Shown here: in pieces, positions 8,859 through 17,846 of the stretch
Layout of the letters: every line of letters begins with the position of its first letter
How positions within the stretch are numbered: the stretch's first letter is position 1
NCBI GenBank assembly: GCA_021793155.1
Contig: JAJYTF010000002.1
Location: 64,392-128,391, forward strand
DNA: 64,000 bases
Direction: 5' to 3'
From: Pseudomonadota bacterium
Lineage (GTDB): Bacteria; Pseudomonadota; Alphaproteobacteria; Rhodospirillales; Magnetospirillaceae
The notes under the pieces: generated by a model
Told to the model about the DNA's origin: nothing
Databases searched by the model: none
Seen by the model: the letters and a program-made list of their open reading frames with translations, nothing else
Made by a program: the position numbers and the translations under genes

Positions 8859-10463
8859 ATGCCGGACATTCGCGCCGAAATTCTCATTCTGATCTTGGCC
8901 GCCTGGCGCCGGCGCTGGCTTGCTCTGGGCTTGTGCTGGGGATTTTGCGCCGCCGGCTGGGCGGCGGTGCACATGATGCCCGACCGCTATGAAGCGGAAG
9001 CGCGCATCTACCTCGATACCGACACCATGCTCGGCCCGCTGTTGCGCAACCTGGCGGTGGAGAACGACCTGCAGCGGCGCGTCCAGATCATGCAGCACAC
9101 CTTGCTGAGCCGCCCCAACCTGCATCAGGTTATGGTCGCCACCGACATGATTCTCGAGGTCAAGACCGCGGCCGACGAAGAGGCGCGCTACGCCAAGCTG
9201 GAGAAGAACACACACATCACCGCACAAGGCCCAAACCTGTTCGGCATCACCTATACGGACGCCAACCCCGTGCGGGCCCGGGACGTCGTGCAGGCGCTGA
9301 TCACCGTCCTGGTTGAAAGCAACACGGGACAGAACCGGGCGGAAATGGAAAAGGCTCGCAGCTTCATTGAAAAGCAGATCGCCGCCTACGAGGAACAACT
9401 GCGCGCGACGGAAGCCAAAATGGCCGATTTCAAGGCCAAGCACATGGATGAACTGGTTTCCAACAGCGCCGACTTCACCGGCCGGCTGGAAGCGGCGAGA
9501 CAGGCCAAGGAGGCGGTGCAGACCACGTTGGTGGAAAGCCGCGGCAAACTGGCCCAAGTGGATGCGCAATTGCGCAGCATCCCGCAGTTCCTTGACGTTG
9601 AATCGGCTCCTCAGGTGGTGTTTGCCGGCCCCCGTGATTCCTTGCAGCTGCACATCGCCCAGGCGCAGAGCGATCTCGCCGCGCTGAAGCTGCGCTATAC
9701 CGACAGGCACCCTGATGTCATGGCGGCGCAGAAGGTCCTGGACGAACTGAAGGCGCAGGCTGCAGCGGCCGAGCAGAACAAATCCACTGCGACGCCCTAT
9801 TCCGGCAGATCCAAGCTGTCCAACCCGGTCTATGAGCAATTGATGCTGCGCCGCCTGGACGCCGAACAGGCGGTCGAACTCGCCCACACACGCGTCGAGC
9901 AGGCCGAGGCGGAAGAGAAGCGCTTGATTGCCCTGGCGGACTCGGCACCGAAGGTCGAGGCCCAATACGCCGACCTGACCCGTGAATACGGTGTGCAGAA
10001 AAAGGACTTCGAGGAACTGCTGGCCCGCCGCGAGTCGGCGCGCATTTCGGAAGCCGTTGAAAACACCTCGAACAAGATCCAGTTTCGCATCGTCGAACCG
10101 CCGACGATCCCGGCCACGCCGGCAGGCCCCAACCGGCCCCTGTTCACTGCCGTCGTCCTGATCGGCAGCATCGCGCTCAGCCTCGGCATCCTCATCCTGC
10201 TTCACCGCATCCAGCAACCGGTGGCCTCCGAGAATGAGTTGACGGACCGCTTCGACTTTCCCGTCATCGGTATGGTTTCTCTGTTGTCATCCGCCAATCT
10301 TCGTGCGGCGCGGCGCCGACACGCCCGGCGCTTCGCTCTGGCCGCCCTGTCGCTGCTTGCCGCTTTCGCTGGCGTTCTGGCGCTGAGCTCCGGAAAACTC
10401 CTGCCCCGCGCCACCGCCCCCATCACGGGCCAGCTGGAATGGACGCCCAAGAATGTCACCTGA
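8859..10463 (+). CDS. Chain-length determinant protein, PEP-CTERM locus (Wzz-like)
   Basis: 534 residues. There is one membrane segment near residues 18-35, a long periplasmic part with coiled coil (about residues 160-330; AEMEKARSFIEKQIAAYEEQL), a GNVR-like block with YGVQKKDFEELLARRESARISE, the proline-rich PPTIPATPAGPNRPLF motif and a second membrane segment near residue 425. A third hydrophobic stretch lies near residue 495. Wzz proteins of this group (TIGR03007 by recall) control polymer length together with the cytoplasmic tyrosine kinase, encoded next. Its last 11 bases overlap the kinase gene. Confidence 0.9.
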   Translation: MPDIRAEILILILAAWRRRWLALGLCWGFCAAGWAAVHMMPDRYEAEARIYLDTDTMLGPLLRNLAVENDLQRRVQIMQHTLLSRPNLHQVMVATDMILEVKTAADEEARYAKLEKNTHITAQGPNLFGITYTDANPVRARDVVQALITVLVESNTGQNRAEMEKARSFIEKQIAAYEEQLRATEAKMADFKAKHMDELVSNSADFTGRLEAARQAKEAVQTTLVESRGKLAQVDAQLRSIPQFLDVESAPQVVFAGPRDSLQLHIAQAQSDLAALKLRYTDRHPDVMAAQKVLDELKAQAAAAEQNKSTATPYSGRSKLSNPVYEQLMLRRLDAEQAVELAHTRVEQAEAEEKRLIALADSAPKVEAQYADLTREYGVQKKDFEELLARRESARISEAVENTSNKIQFRIVEPPTIPATPAGPNRPLFTAVVLIGSIALSLGILILLHRIQQPVASENELTDRFDFPVIGMVSLLSSANLRAARRRHARRFALAALSLLAAFAGVLALSSGKLLPRATAPITGQLEWTPKNVT

Positions 10464-11376
10464 ACAGCGCCGCCCGGACATCGTCTCCCGCTACGCGGAA
10501 CGGCTAAAGGACGGGATCCTCGATACCGCGCCTGGGCATCCTGACGAACGGGCAGCGCAAGGATCTCCCCCGACGGGCGAGCCTTCTCTCCGGCAAGGCC
10601 CGACGGCGGGCGCGCCTCAAAGGTTGCGGCAGGAGACCGTGCTGGATCTCGACCGCCTGAAGACGTTGGGGTTCGTCAGGCCGGGCGCCGAGGAGAAAAC
10701 TCTGCTTTCCGAGCAGTTCCGCCTGATCAAGCGGCCTTTGATCGACAAGGCCTTGGGCCGCGGCAAGGGCCGATTGTCGAAAGCCAATGTCATCATGGTG
10801 ACCAGCGCCCAGCCGGGCGAGGGAAAGACCTTCACCGCGATCAACCTCGCGCTCAGCATCGCCTCCGAGCGCGACATCCATGTGCTGCTGATGGACACCG
10901 ACGTCTATACCCAGTCGGTCGCCGTGGTGCTGGGTACCAGCCCCTCGCAGGGTCTCCTGGACCTGCTGCTCGACGATCGGCTGGATTTCGCCGGCATCCT
11001 GCAGCATACCGAACTGCCCAACCTGACGCTGGTGCCTGCCGGAACCCGTCATTCGCAGGCGACGGAACTGCTGTCCAGCCAACGCATGGTCAGGCTGACC
11101 AACGATATCGCGTCGCGCTATTCCGACCGCATCATCATCATCGACTCGCCACCCGTGCTGGCCAGTACCGAGGCAACGGTCCTGGCCTCCCATGTCGGCC
11201 AAATCGTCATGGTGGTCGAACACAACAGAACCGGATCGCGCCAGGTCGAACGCGCCCTGCATCTGCTGAACGGCTGCACCGAAATCAGCTTCGTCCTGAA
11301 CAAGGTCGATACATTGATCTGGGACCAGCATTTCTATGCCAAATACCAATACGAGACGAGTTATTGCGCAAAATGA
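10453..11376 (+). CDS. BY-kinase, exopolysaccharide/PEP-CTERM locus tyrosine autokinase
   Basis: 307 residues, cytoplasmic. Walker A is SAQPGEGKTF near residue 118, Walker A' is VLLMDTDV near residue 145 and Walker B is IIIIDSPPV near residue 230. The C-terminus is a tyrosine cluster (YAKYQYETSY), which is the autophosphorylation tail of bacterial tyrosine kinases. It is expected to cycle phosphorylation against the chain-length protein encoded just upstream. It matches the TIGR03018 group by recall. It overlaps both neighbours (11 bases upstream; ATGA overlap with the barrel gene), so translation is likely coupled. Confidence 0.9.
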   Translation: MSPEQRRPDIVSRYAERLKDGILDTAPGHPDERAAQGSPPTGEPSLRQGPTAGAPQRLRQETVLDLDRLKTLGFVRPGAEEKTLLSEQFRLIKRPLIDKALGRGKGRLSKANVIMVTSAQPGEGKTFTAINLALSIASERDIHVLLMDTDVYTQSVAVVLGTSPSQGLLDLLLDDRLDFAGILQHTELPNLTLVPAGTRHSQATELLSSQRMVRLTNDIASRYSDRIIIIDSPPVLASTEATVLASHVGQIVMVVEHNRTGSRQVERALHLLNGCTEISFVLNKVDTLIWDQHFYAKYQYETSYCAK

Positions 11377-13007
11377 CGGCTCCCAAAGTCGGCGGAGCGT
11401 TCCGCTCCCGCGCGATGCTCGGCTTTCTTATCGCCCTTGGCTCGGGCATAGGCGGCGGTGCCGCGGCCCAGACCCCCCCCGAGCAGGTAACACCAGACCA
11501 AACGACGATCGAGCAGCCCCCGGCCCCCGAGGGAACCGCCACGCAAGCCCCCCCCACACAGGGGCAAGCGCCACAGACCCGCCCCTGGACGATTTCACCT
11601 TCGGTTACCGTGCAAGAGAGCATCACCGACAACGTCCGCCTGGTTCCCACCGGCCGCGAGGCGGACCTGATCTCGGCGGTGACGCCCGACCTCAGCGTCA
11701 GCGGGCAGACGCGACGGCTGAACATGTCGCTCGATGCCAATCTGACCTATGACAAATACCTCAATGCCACCGACATGGATGGCATCCAATATGGGGTAAG
11801 CGGCTACGGCAATGCCGATCTGGTGGACCAGCTCCTGTTTCTGGATCTGCGCTCCGCCATTGACGTGCAGTACCTGACCCGCAATGGCATAACCTCGGCC
11901 ATAGCGCGTGTCCTGCCGAACAACCAGGCCGAAGTGCTCAACAACAGCGTCAGCCCCTATTTACGGCACAGTTTCGGCGACTGGGCCAGCGGCGAACTGC
12001 GCTACACCCTGGCCAGCGTCGACTACGCCAATGCCAGCGCGGGAATGCCGGCGTCGCCCGCAGCCAGCCTCGCGCAGGCCGCCAATCTGGCCAATTCGCT
12101 GACCAACGAGTACACCGTCGGCCTTCACAGCGGGCCCGAATTCGGCCGCTTCAGCTGGGGGCTCGACGGTGATTACAATCAGTCGAGCTACAGCGCCCAG
12201 CGCCAGATCGACCAGACGACAGAGACGGCCGCGATCGAATACGCGGTGGTTCGCGGAATCGGCCTCATCGGCAAGCTCGGCTACGACGCATACAAGGATA
12301 ATGGCATTCTCGGCATGGATACGGCGAATCCGAGCTGGCGCCTGGGCCTGCACCTGACGCCGGGGCCGCGAAGCTCGCTCACGGTGGAGGCAGGGCGCCG
12401 ATTTGGCGGCGCCTACTGGGCTGGAAACCTGTACTACAAATTCTCACCCACCCTCCGCCTTGATGCCTCCCACGATATCGCCCAGACCACCCAGCAGGCG
12501 CAACTGAGCGCAGCCTTGAACAACTTGGTTCCCAACAGTCTCGGTCGGCTGGTCAGCCCCATCACGGGCCTGCCGGCGTCCCCCAACCAGCAGCTGTTTT
12601 CCTATACATCCCAGTCCTATCTGCAGAAAACCAGCCGCGCAACGCTCAGCGGTCAGCGCGGCCTCACCACTGTGGTTGTCGGCATTACCTATCAGCAAAA
12701 CGACATGGGCACGGTAAGCCTGGGACAGGGACCGCTGGAAACACAAACGATAGCCGAAGTAGACGTATCGGTAATATATCAGCTGAATCAGCAGTCGGAC
12801 ATTCATCTGATGGGTACGGCGTCACGCCTGTTCGACAGCATCACCAGTTCGGATGATACTATTAGACAGGTCTCCTTGTCTTACGACTATAAGCTGTCTC
12901 CCTCGCTGACGGGTAGCTTATCTTACAGTTACTATGCCCTCAACGACAGGATCGGCACCGGCTATGGAGAAAATGTCTTTCTCGTAAGCCTTCAAAAAGG
13001 GTTCTAG
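11373..13007 (+). CDS. Outer-membrane beta-barrel protein, PEP-CTERM system-associated
   Basis: 544 residues. A signal peptide (MLGFLIALGSGIGGGAAAQ) is followed by a Pro/Gln/Thr-rich linker (residues 35-75) and then about 450 residues of alternating amphipathic strands ending in an aromatic residue (VSLQKGF), the usual outer-membrane barrel ending. It fits the TIGR03016 group found in exosortase-type exopolysaccharide loci. The role is likely export or anchoring of polysaccharide at the outer membrane. The ATG at 11373 is chosen because it forms an ATGA overlap with the kinase stop; a TTG at 11364 is the alternative. Confidence 0.85.
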   Translation: MTAPKVGGAFRSRAMLGFLIALGSGIGGGAAAQTPPEQVTPDQTTIEQPPAPEGTATQAPPTQGQAPQTRPWTISPSVTVQESITDNVRLVPTGREADLISAVTPDLSVSGQTRRLNMSLDANLTYDKYLNATDMDGIQYGVSGYGNADLVDQLLFLDLRSAIDVQYLTRNGITSAIARVLPNNQAEVLNNSVSPYLRHSFGDWASGELRYTLASVDYANASAGMPASPAASLAQAANLANSLTNEYTVGLHSGPEFGRFSWGLDGDYNQSSYSAQRQIDQTTETAAIEYAVVRGIGLIGKLGYDAYKDNGILGMDTANPSWRLGLHLTPGPRSSLTVEAGRRFGGAYWAGNLYYKFSPTLRLDASHDIAQTTQQAQLSAALNNLVPNSLGRLVSPITGLPASPNQQLFSYTSQSYLQKTSRATLSGQRGLTTVVVGITYQQNDMGTVSLGQGPLETQTIAEVDVSVIYQLNQQSDIHLMGTASRLFDSITSSDDTIRQVSLSYDYKLSPSLTGSLSYSYYALNDRIGTGYGENVFLVSLQKGF

Positions 13008-13023
13008 AAAAGCAGGGCGACAA

Positions 13024-13992
13024 ATGTATGAGCGATTTTACGGCTTGACAGGGCGCGCCTTCCAACTCACCCCGGACCCGAGATTCTTCTTTGAAAGCAC
13101 GGTCCACAAGCGGGCCGCTTCCTACCTCCTCTACGGGCTGAGCCAGGGCGAAGGCTTCATCGTGATCACTGGCGAGATCGGCGCCGGAAAGACGACCATG
13201 CTCAGGCATCTGCTGTCGACGTTGGACGAGCGGGCCTATCTGGCGGCGCAGATCGTCACTTCGCAATTGGGTGCCGACGCGGTACCGACCATGGTGGCCA
13301 ACGCCTTCGGCATTGCCGTCGGCCGGACTGACAAAGGGGGCACTCTGGCGGCCATCGAACGCTTCTTCGCCGACACCCATCGTCAGGGCCGCCGCTGCCT
13401 GCTGGTTGTCGACGAGGCGCAGAACCTATCCGTTCCGGCACTGGAGGAACTGCGGATGCTCTCCAACTTTCAGGTAGGCAACCACTGCCCGCTGCAGAAT
13501 TTTCTGGTCGGCCAGCCGCAATTCCGTCAGGTCCTCGCCAGCCAGGATCTCGACCAATTGCGCCAGCGGGTAATCGCGTCCTACCATCTGGGACCGATGG
13601 ACGAGGCGGAAAGCGCGGCATATGTCGCCCATCGCCTGCGCATGGTCGGCTGGAAGGGAAATCCCGACTTCACTGTCGATTGCCATGCCGCCATCTACCG
13701 TCACACCGGCGGAATTCCCAGGCGCATCAACACATTGGCATCGCGCCTTCTGCTGTTCGGTTTTCTAGAGCAGCAGAAATCCTTCACCAGCGAAATGGTC
13801 GACAGCGTCGCTGAAGAATTGCGCAGCGAGATCGGCACCGGTGGCCCCGACAGGCAAGTCGCGGCCGAAGCGCCCCGCGGCGGGTTCGATGACCTGCCGG
13901 GCAGGCTCGAGGCCGTCGAAGCCTCCTGCGCCCGGCTTGATCGGACGTTCAAGCAAGTGGTCAATCTGCTGGCCGACAACCTGCAGCGCTGA
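13024..13992 (+). CDS. Secretion-type AAA ATPase, PEP-CTERM locus (ExeA-like)
   Basis: 322 residues. It opens with the typical MYERFYGLTGRAFQLTPDPRFFF. Walker A is GEIGAGKTTM near residue 45 and Walker B is CLLVVDEAQNLS near residue 125, followed by a sensor region and winged part with HTGGIPRRINTLASRLLL. The last 50 residues are a coiled coil (LEAVEASCARLDRTFKQVVNLL). It matches the TIGR03015 putative secretion ATPase group, related to GspA/ExeA. The role in exopolysaccharide export or protein sorting is inferred from locus conservation only. GGGCGA precedes the start. Confidence 0.88.
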   Translation: MYERFYGLTGRAFQLTPDPRFFFESTVHKRAASYLLYGLSQGEGFIVITGEIGAGKTTMLRHLLSTLDERAYLAAQIVTSQLGADAVPTMVANAFGIAVGRTDKGGTLAAIERFFADTHRQGRRCLLVVDEAQNLSVPALEELRMLSNFQVGNHCPLQNFLVGQPQFRQVLASQDLDQLRQRVIASYHLGPMDEAESAAYVAHRLRMVGWKGNPDFTVDCHAAIYRHTGGIPRRINTLASRLLLFGFLEQQKSFTSEMVDSVAEELRSEIGTGGPDRQVAAEAPRGGFDDLPGRLEAVEASCARLDRTFKQVVNLLADNLQR

Positions 13993-14010
13993 ATTCGGGG
14001 AGAGCCGACA

Positions 14011-14901
14011 ATGGACGGGATGATGCCGAAACTATGGCTTCCGGCGCGGCGCGAAGGCCGCCTGGTCAACGCCATGTCCGTCGATGTCGAGGATTATTTC
14101 CACGCCCAGGCCCTGAGCATCGACCGCCACCGCTGGGACCGGATGGAAGCACGGGTCGAGAACAACACCCATCGAATCCTCGATATGCTGGACGAAGCCA
14201 AGGTATCGGCGAGCTTCTTCGTTCTGGGTTGGGTGGCGCAGCGCTTTCCCGGGCTGGTCCGCAACATCGTCGATGCCGGACATGAACTGGCCAGCCACGG
14301 CTGGGACCACAGCCGGGTGGACAGCCAGACCCCCGACCAATTCCGCGCCGATATCCGCCGCAGCAAGGCCTTGCTGGAGCAGATCGCCGGCATCGCGGTG
14401 CGCGGCTACCGGGCGGCGACCTTTTCCATCAGCCATCGCACGCCCTGGGCCTTCACCGTCCTGGCCGAGGAAGGGTTTGCTTACAGTTCCAGCATCTATC
14501 CCGTCCGCCACGACTATTACGGCATGCCGGCAGCACCCCGGTTCGCCTTCCACCCATTGGGCGACACGGGATTCGACGAATACCCGATGACCTCGCTCAG
14601 GGTGGCCAGGCGGAACCTTCCGTGCAGCGGCGGCGGCTATTTCCGCCTGCTGCCCTATGCCTTCTCGCAGTGGGCGATGCGACGGATCAACGGCCATGAC
14701 CGACAACCTTGCATCTTTTATTTCCATCCCTGGGAAATCGATGCCGGCCAGCCACGCCAGGGCGGGCTGCCACTGAAGTCACGGCTGCGTCACTACACCA
14801 ATCTGGATCGCATGGAACGGCGCTTGCGCCGCCTGCTGGCCGATTTCGCCTGGGACAGGATTGATCGGGTGCTGCTCGACGTTCCCGTCGTCAGCCATTG
14901 A
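14011..14901 (+). CDS. Polysaccharide deacetylase, PEP-CTERM locus
   Basis: 296 residues with a NodB-type deacetylase fold. The metal-site opening is NAMSVDVEDYFHAQA (Asp pair near residues 25-27), followed by HELASHGWDHSRVD near residue 90 with the metal-binding histidines, RGYRAATFSIS, and FYFHPWEIDA near the C-terminus. It lacks a signal peptide. It should remove N-acetyl groups from the polysaccharide or a precursor (TIGR03006 group by recall). GGGGAG lies upstream of the ATG. It sits between the ATPase and the FemAB-like gene in the operon. Confidence 0.9.
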   Translation: MDGMMPKLWLPARREGRLVNAMSVDVEDYFHAQALSIDRHRWDRMEARVENNTHRILDMLDEAKVSASFFVLGWVAQRFPGLVRNIVDAGHELASHGWDHSRVDSQTPDQFRADIRRSKALLEQIAGIAVRGYRAATFSISHRTPWAFTVLAEEGFAYSSSIYPVRHDYYGMPAAPRFAFHPLGDTGFDEYPMTSLRVARRNLPCSGGGYFRLLPYAFSQWAMRRINGHDRQPCIFYFHPWEIDAGQPRQGGLPLKSRLRHYTNLDRMERRLRRLLADFAWDRIDRVLLDVPVVSH

Positions 14902-14917
14902 GAAAGGGACGAGCCGA

Positions 14918-15949
14918 ATGCCGACCGTCGTACACGAACTCGACGACAACGCCTGGGGCCGTTGGGAGGCGTTCGTCCACCATCACCCGCAGGCTTCGTT
15001 CTTTCATCGGGCCGGGTGGAAGCGCGTCATCGAAAACAGCTTCGGGCATCGCACCCATTACCTCTATGCCGAACGCGGCGGCGTCATTCAGGGTATCCTG
15101 CCCCTCGCCCGCTATCGCAGCCTGTTGTTCGGCAACGGCCTGATTTCCAACGCCTGCTGCATGGGTGGGGGGCCGCTGGCCAATGACGACGACGCCTATC
15201 GGGCGCTCGACGGCGCGGCGATCGATCTGATGAAGCGTTCGGGGGCGGCCTATATCGAGTATCGCCAGCCCGTTCGCCGCCATCCGGACTGGAGCTGCCG
15301 CGACGATCTCTACGCCACTTTCGAGCGGTCGATGCCGGCAGACGAAGAGGCCGCCCTCAAGCAGATCCCGCGCAAGCAGCGGGCGGTCGTGCGCAAGGCG
15401 ATGCAATCCGGCCTGGTCGATGAATTCGACACGGATGTCGACCGCCTTCACGCCCTTTACGCGGTCAACGTCCGCAACCTGGGAACTCCGGTCTTTTCCA
15501 AACGATATTTCCGCAACCTCAAGATCGAGTTCGGCCAGGATTGCGACATTCTGACGGTGTGCCACCAAGGGCGGCCGCTGAGCAGCGTGCTGAGCTTCTA
15601 TTTCCGCGACCGGGTCATGCCCTATTACACCGGGTCGCTCGACCGGGCCCGCACCGTGGGCTCCAACGATTTCATGTATTGGCGGCTGATGCGCAGGGCG
15701 ATCGAGCGCGGCTATGCGGTCTTCGATTTCGGCCGCAGCAAGGTCGACACTGGTCCCTATGCTTTCAAGAAGAATTGGGGATTCACGCCGGAACCGGTAG
15801 CGCACGAGTTCCTGATGCGGGCCGGCGAAAGCATGCCGGAAATCAATCCGTTGAACCCCAAATACCGGCTGTTCATCGCCATGTGGCGGCGGCTTCCGCT
15901 GGCGGTGGCCAATCTGGTCGGCCCGCATATCGTGCGCAATATCGCCTGA
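14918..15949 (+). CDS. FemAB-like protein, PEP-CTERM system-associated
   Basis: 343 residues, double GNAT (FemAB) fold. Supporting blocks are FFHRAGWKRVIENSFGHRTHYL near the N-terminus, the IPRKQRAVVRKA helix in the middle, the SSVLSFYFRDRVMPYYTGS strand pair and FDFGRSKVDTGPYAFKKNWG near residue 280. These match the TIGR03019 group. FemAB relatives transfer amino acids from aminoacyl-tRNA; here a lipid or polysaccharide acceptor is possible but unproven. AAAGGGAC precedes the start. It is the last gene of the operon, and galE converges on it 46 bases away. Confidence 0.88.
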   Translation: MPTVVHELDDNAWGRWEAFVHHHPQASFFHRAGWKRVIENSFGHRTHYLYAERGGVIQGILPLARYRSLLFGNGLISNACCMGGGPLANDDDAYRALDGAAIDLMKRSGAAYIEYRQPVRRHPDWSCRDDLYATFERSMPADEEAALKQIPRKQRAVVRKAMQSGLVDEFDTDVDRLHALYAVNVRNLGTPVFSKRYFRNLKIEFGQDCDILTVCHQGRPLSSVLSFYFRDRVMPYYTGSLDRARTVGSNDFMYWRLMRRAIERGYAVFDFGRSKVDTGPYAFKKNWGFTPEPVAHEFLMRAGESMPEINPLNPKYRLFIAMWRRLPLAVANLVGPHIVRNIA

Positions 15950-15995
15950 CGGTGTTCGCAGGAACGCGGTCAGGCGATGCGGCACCTTGGCATCT

Positions 15996-16991
15996 TCAGA
16001 CGGCACCGACCAACAGCTTCCGCTCCCAGCTCAAGGTGTCGGTAATGATCTGCTCCAGACGGGCATGCTTCGGCACCCAGTTGTAGCGGCTGCGTAGCAG
16101 ACGGGTGTCGGCCACCATCGCCCCCACGTCGCCGGCTCGACGCGGCGCCTCATGCACCGGGAAGGCGGAGCCCGCAACACGACGGGCGGCGTCGATCACT
16201 TCTCGAACGGTAATACCACTGCCATAGCCGCAGTTGACGGCGACGAACGTCCCCGGCACCTCTTTGTCCAGGCTCTCCAGAAGAACCGCATGAGCTTCCG
16301 CCAGGTCACAGACATGGACATAGTCACGCATCGCCGTGCCGTCCCTGGTCGGGTAATCAGTGCCGAAGATGTTCACGCCCCGCCGCGCGCCCAGAGCGGC
16401 CTGACAAACGATACGGATCAGCGACGGCTCGGCCGACGGCGAGGCGCCAATCCGTCCGGCCGGATCCGCCCCGGCGACATTGAAATAACGCAACGCCACC
16501 GACTTCATGCCGCTGGCGCGGCAGGTGTCGGCCAGTAGCATTTCGACCGCTCGTTTGGTGTTGCCGTAAACATTGGTCGGGCGCGGCAGATATGCCTCGG
16601 TCACCGGATAGCCCTCGCCTTCGCCGTAGACGGCCGCCGTGGACGAGAAGACGAACCGCCTGATCCCGGCCGCCGTGCATGCGTCCATCAACGAGACCGA
16701 AGCGGCCACGTTGTTGCGCCAGTATTTCCCCGGGTCGCTCATCGATTCCTCGACCCGCAGGGAGGCGGCGCAATGGACGACATCGGTGACATTGTAGGTT
16801 CGCAGCACGTCGAGGACAGTCTGCCGATCCGCCACGTCGGCTTCGATAAACGGCACTGAGTCGGGAACGAAACTCCTGTGCCCGGTCGAAAGATCGTCTA
16901 TGACGACAACCTCATGCCCTGCACCACTTAGCTCCATCAATACATGACTTCCTATGTATCCGGCACCACCGGTTATCAATACACAAGCCAT
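15996..16991 (-). CDS. galE: UDP-glucose 4-epimerase
   Basis: 331 residues of an extended short-chain dehydrogenase. The NAD motif is GGAGYIGSH at the N-terminus; the catalytic Ser/Tyr/Lys are in SSTAAVYG and YGNTKRAVE. It interconverts UDP-glucose and UDP-galactose and would supply the exopolysaccharide locus. The ATG at 16991 is chosen over the one at 17009 because GGAG lies eight bases upstream of the inner start while the outer start has none. It is transcribed against the exopolysaccharide operon, from its own promoter at 17086-17114. Confidence 0.93.
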   Translation of the reverse strand: MACVLITGGAGYIGSHVLMELSGAGHEVVVIDDLSTGHRSFVPDSVPFIEADVADRQTVLDVLRTYNVTDVVHCAASLRVEESMSDPGKYWRNNVAASVSLMDACTAAGIRRFVFSSTAAVYGEGEGYPVTEAYLPRPTNVYGNTKRAVEMLLADTCRASGMKSVALRYFNVAGADPAGRIGASPSAEPSLIRIVCQAALGARRGVNIFGTDYPTRDGTAMRDYVHVCDLAEAHAVLLESLDKEVPGTFVAVNCGYGSGITVREVIDAARRVAGSAFPVHEAPRRAGDVGAMVADTRLLRSRYNWVPKHARLEQIITDTLSWERKLLVGAV

Positions 16992-17085
16992 GCGATCAGC
17001 TCCAGCCATTCACAGCAAGGAATTGATTTGTCATTTATTGCGATGCATCAGCAATATGCTTGATGATATTATTGGCTATATGAAG

Positions 17086-17114
17086 ATTATATTTCCATTA
17101 TGAACCATAGCCAA
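17086..17114 (-). promoter_or_regulatory. Candidate sigma-70 promoter of galE
   Basis: On the minus strand TTGGCT (17109-17114), a spacer of exactly 17 bases, then the consensus TATAAT (17086-17091). It lies about 95 bases upstream of the galE start in a markedly AT-rich stretch (17020-17160). Confidence 0.6.
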
Positions 17115-17189
17115 ATTCCTCATACCCCCAATTCAAGACAGGTGATATGCATTAAGGAAGACGCCGACAAACCAGATTGCTGCGCGCTA

Positions 17190-17306
17190 GTGGTCCGCCC
17201 CAGACGCTTGGTCCCCAAGCGCCTGGATCAGGCGGCCCACCAACCAATTGAATTGTGGTGAAAATTCGACGGCTGGTGGCGGTACCATCCGTCGGATTTT
17301 CACCAC
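17190..17306. repeat. Two tandem long hairpins beside the IS remnant
   Basis: First hairpin: 17190-17209 against 17216-17240, imperfect, core CAGACGCTT facing AAGCGCCTG. Second hairpin: 17255-17272 against 17289-17306, 18-base arms with a single mismatch (GTGGTGAAAATTCGACGG) and a 16-base loop. They abut the stop codon of the transposase remnant, so they may be non-coding or end sequence of the same element. Confidence 0.6.
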
Positions 17307-17475
17307 TAGCTTGTAACAGCGTTATCGTAGCGCGGGGCGATGCGACGAAACTGCTTGAGATTACAGAAGAATTTTCCCGCCAGCGGCCCACGGCGAAATC
17401 GCCGGGCCCGGCCGGGATCGCCAGTCTTGCCCGGCGAATGAGGCGCTACCCGCTCCCATTGCGCGTCGCCCAAGA
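17306..17475 (-). pseudogene. Internally deleted IS5-family transposase remnant
   Basis: Read on the minus strand in one frame, about 55 codons join the N-terminal signature of IS5/IS1031-group transposases (DAQWERVAPHSPGKTGDPG) directly to their C-terminal signature (KFFCNLKQFRRIAPRYDN), followed by TAG. The whole DDE catalytic core, about 180 residues in the family, is missing. The element cannot transpose by itself and is a scar. The leading codons before DAQW are TTG GGC, so the original start may be a few bases further out. Confidence 0.75.
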
Positions 17476-17493
17476 TCGTTCAATTCACGGCAG

Positions 17494-17555
17494 CCCTTGC
17501 GGGAGAGAGCCGCTGCGGCGTCGGCCTTCCGAAGCCGATCGCCGCGCCGCAAGGG
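17494..17555 (-). terminator. Large hairpin after the HU gene
   Basis: Nine-base perfect outer stem CCCTTGCGG (17494-17502) and CCGCAAGGG (17547-17555), with an inner GC-rich stem. It lies 16 bases past the HU stop codon. There is no strong T-run, so function as a terminator is only likely. Confidence 0.45.
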
Positions 17556-17570
17556 TGTCTGCGTGGTAAA

Positions 17571-17846
17571 TCAGGCGTTGAGGGCGTCCTTCAGCCCTTT
17601 GCCCGCCGAGAACTTCGGCTGCCGGCTGGCGGCGATCTGGATCTTCTCGCCGGTGCGCGGATTACGTCCTTCGGACGCGGCACGTTGCGAAACCGAGAAG
17701 GATCCGAAGCCGACCAACCGGACCTCGTCGCCGCTCTTCAATGCCGACGCGATGGCCGCGAAAGTGGCTTCGATCGCCTTGTCGGCATCGGCCTTGGTCA
17801 ACCCGCTCCGCTCGGCGACGGCGGTGATCAATTCGGCTTTATTCAT
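17571..17846 (-). CDS. HU-family DNA-binding protein
   Basis: 91 residues, the normal size for HU. MNKAELITAVAERSGLTKADADKAIE is the dimer-forming helical part; GFGSFSVSQRAA and GRNPRTGEKIQI form the DNA-binding arms. It binds and bends DNA without strong sequence preference and organises the nucleoid. The ATG at 17846 has AAGGGGG six bases upstream; an upstream extension of 30 residues in the same frame has no HU-like content. A consensus TTGACA occurs on the same strand at 17900-17905, but no good -10 box follows. Confidence 0.95.
   Translation of the reverse strand: MNKAELITAVAERSGLTKADADKAIEATFAAIASALKSGDEVRLVGFGSFSVSQRAASEGRNPRTGEKIQIAASRQPKFSAGKGLKDALNA

Noticed and set aside
8277-10217. 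646-codon open frame on the minus strand over the export and chain-length genes
   Set aside because: Antisense to two well-supported genes with no recognisable content.
17255-17569. 104-codon open frame on the plus strand
   Set aside because: Antisense to the IS5-type remnant and its hairpins; no protein-like content.
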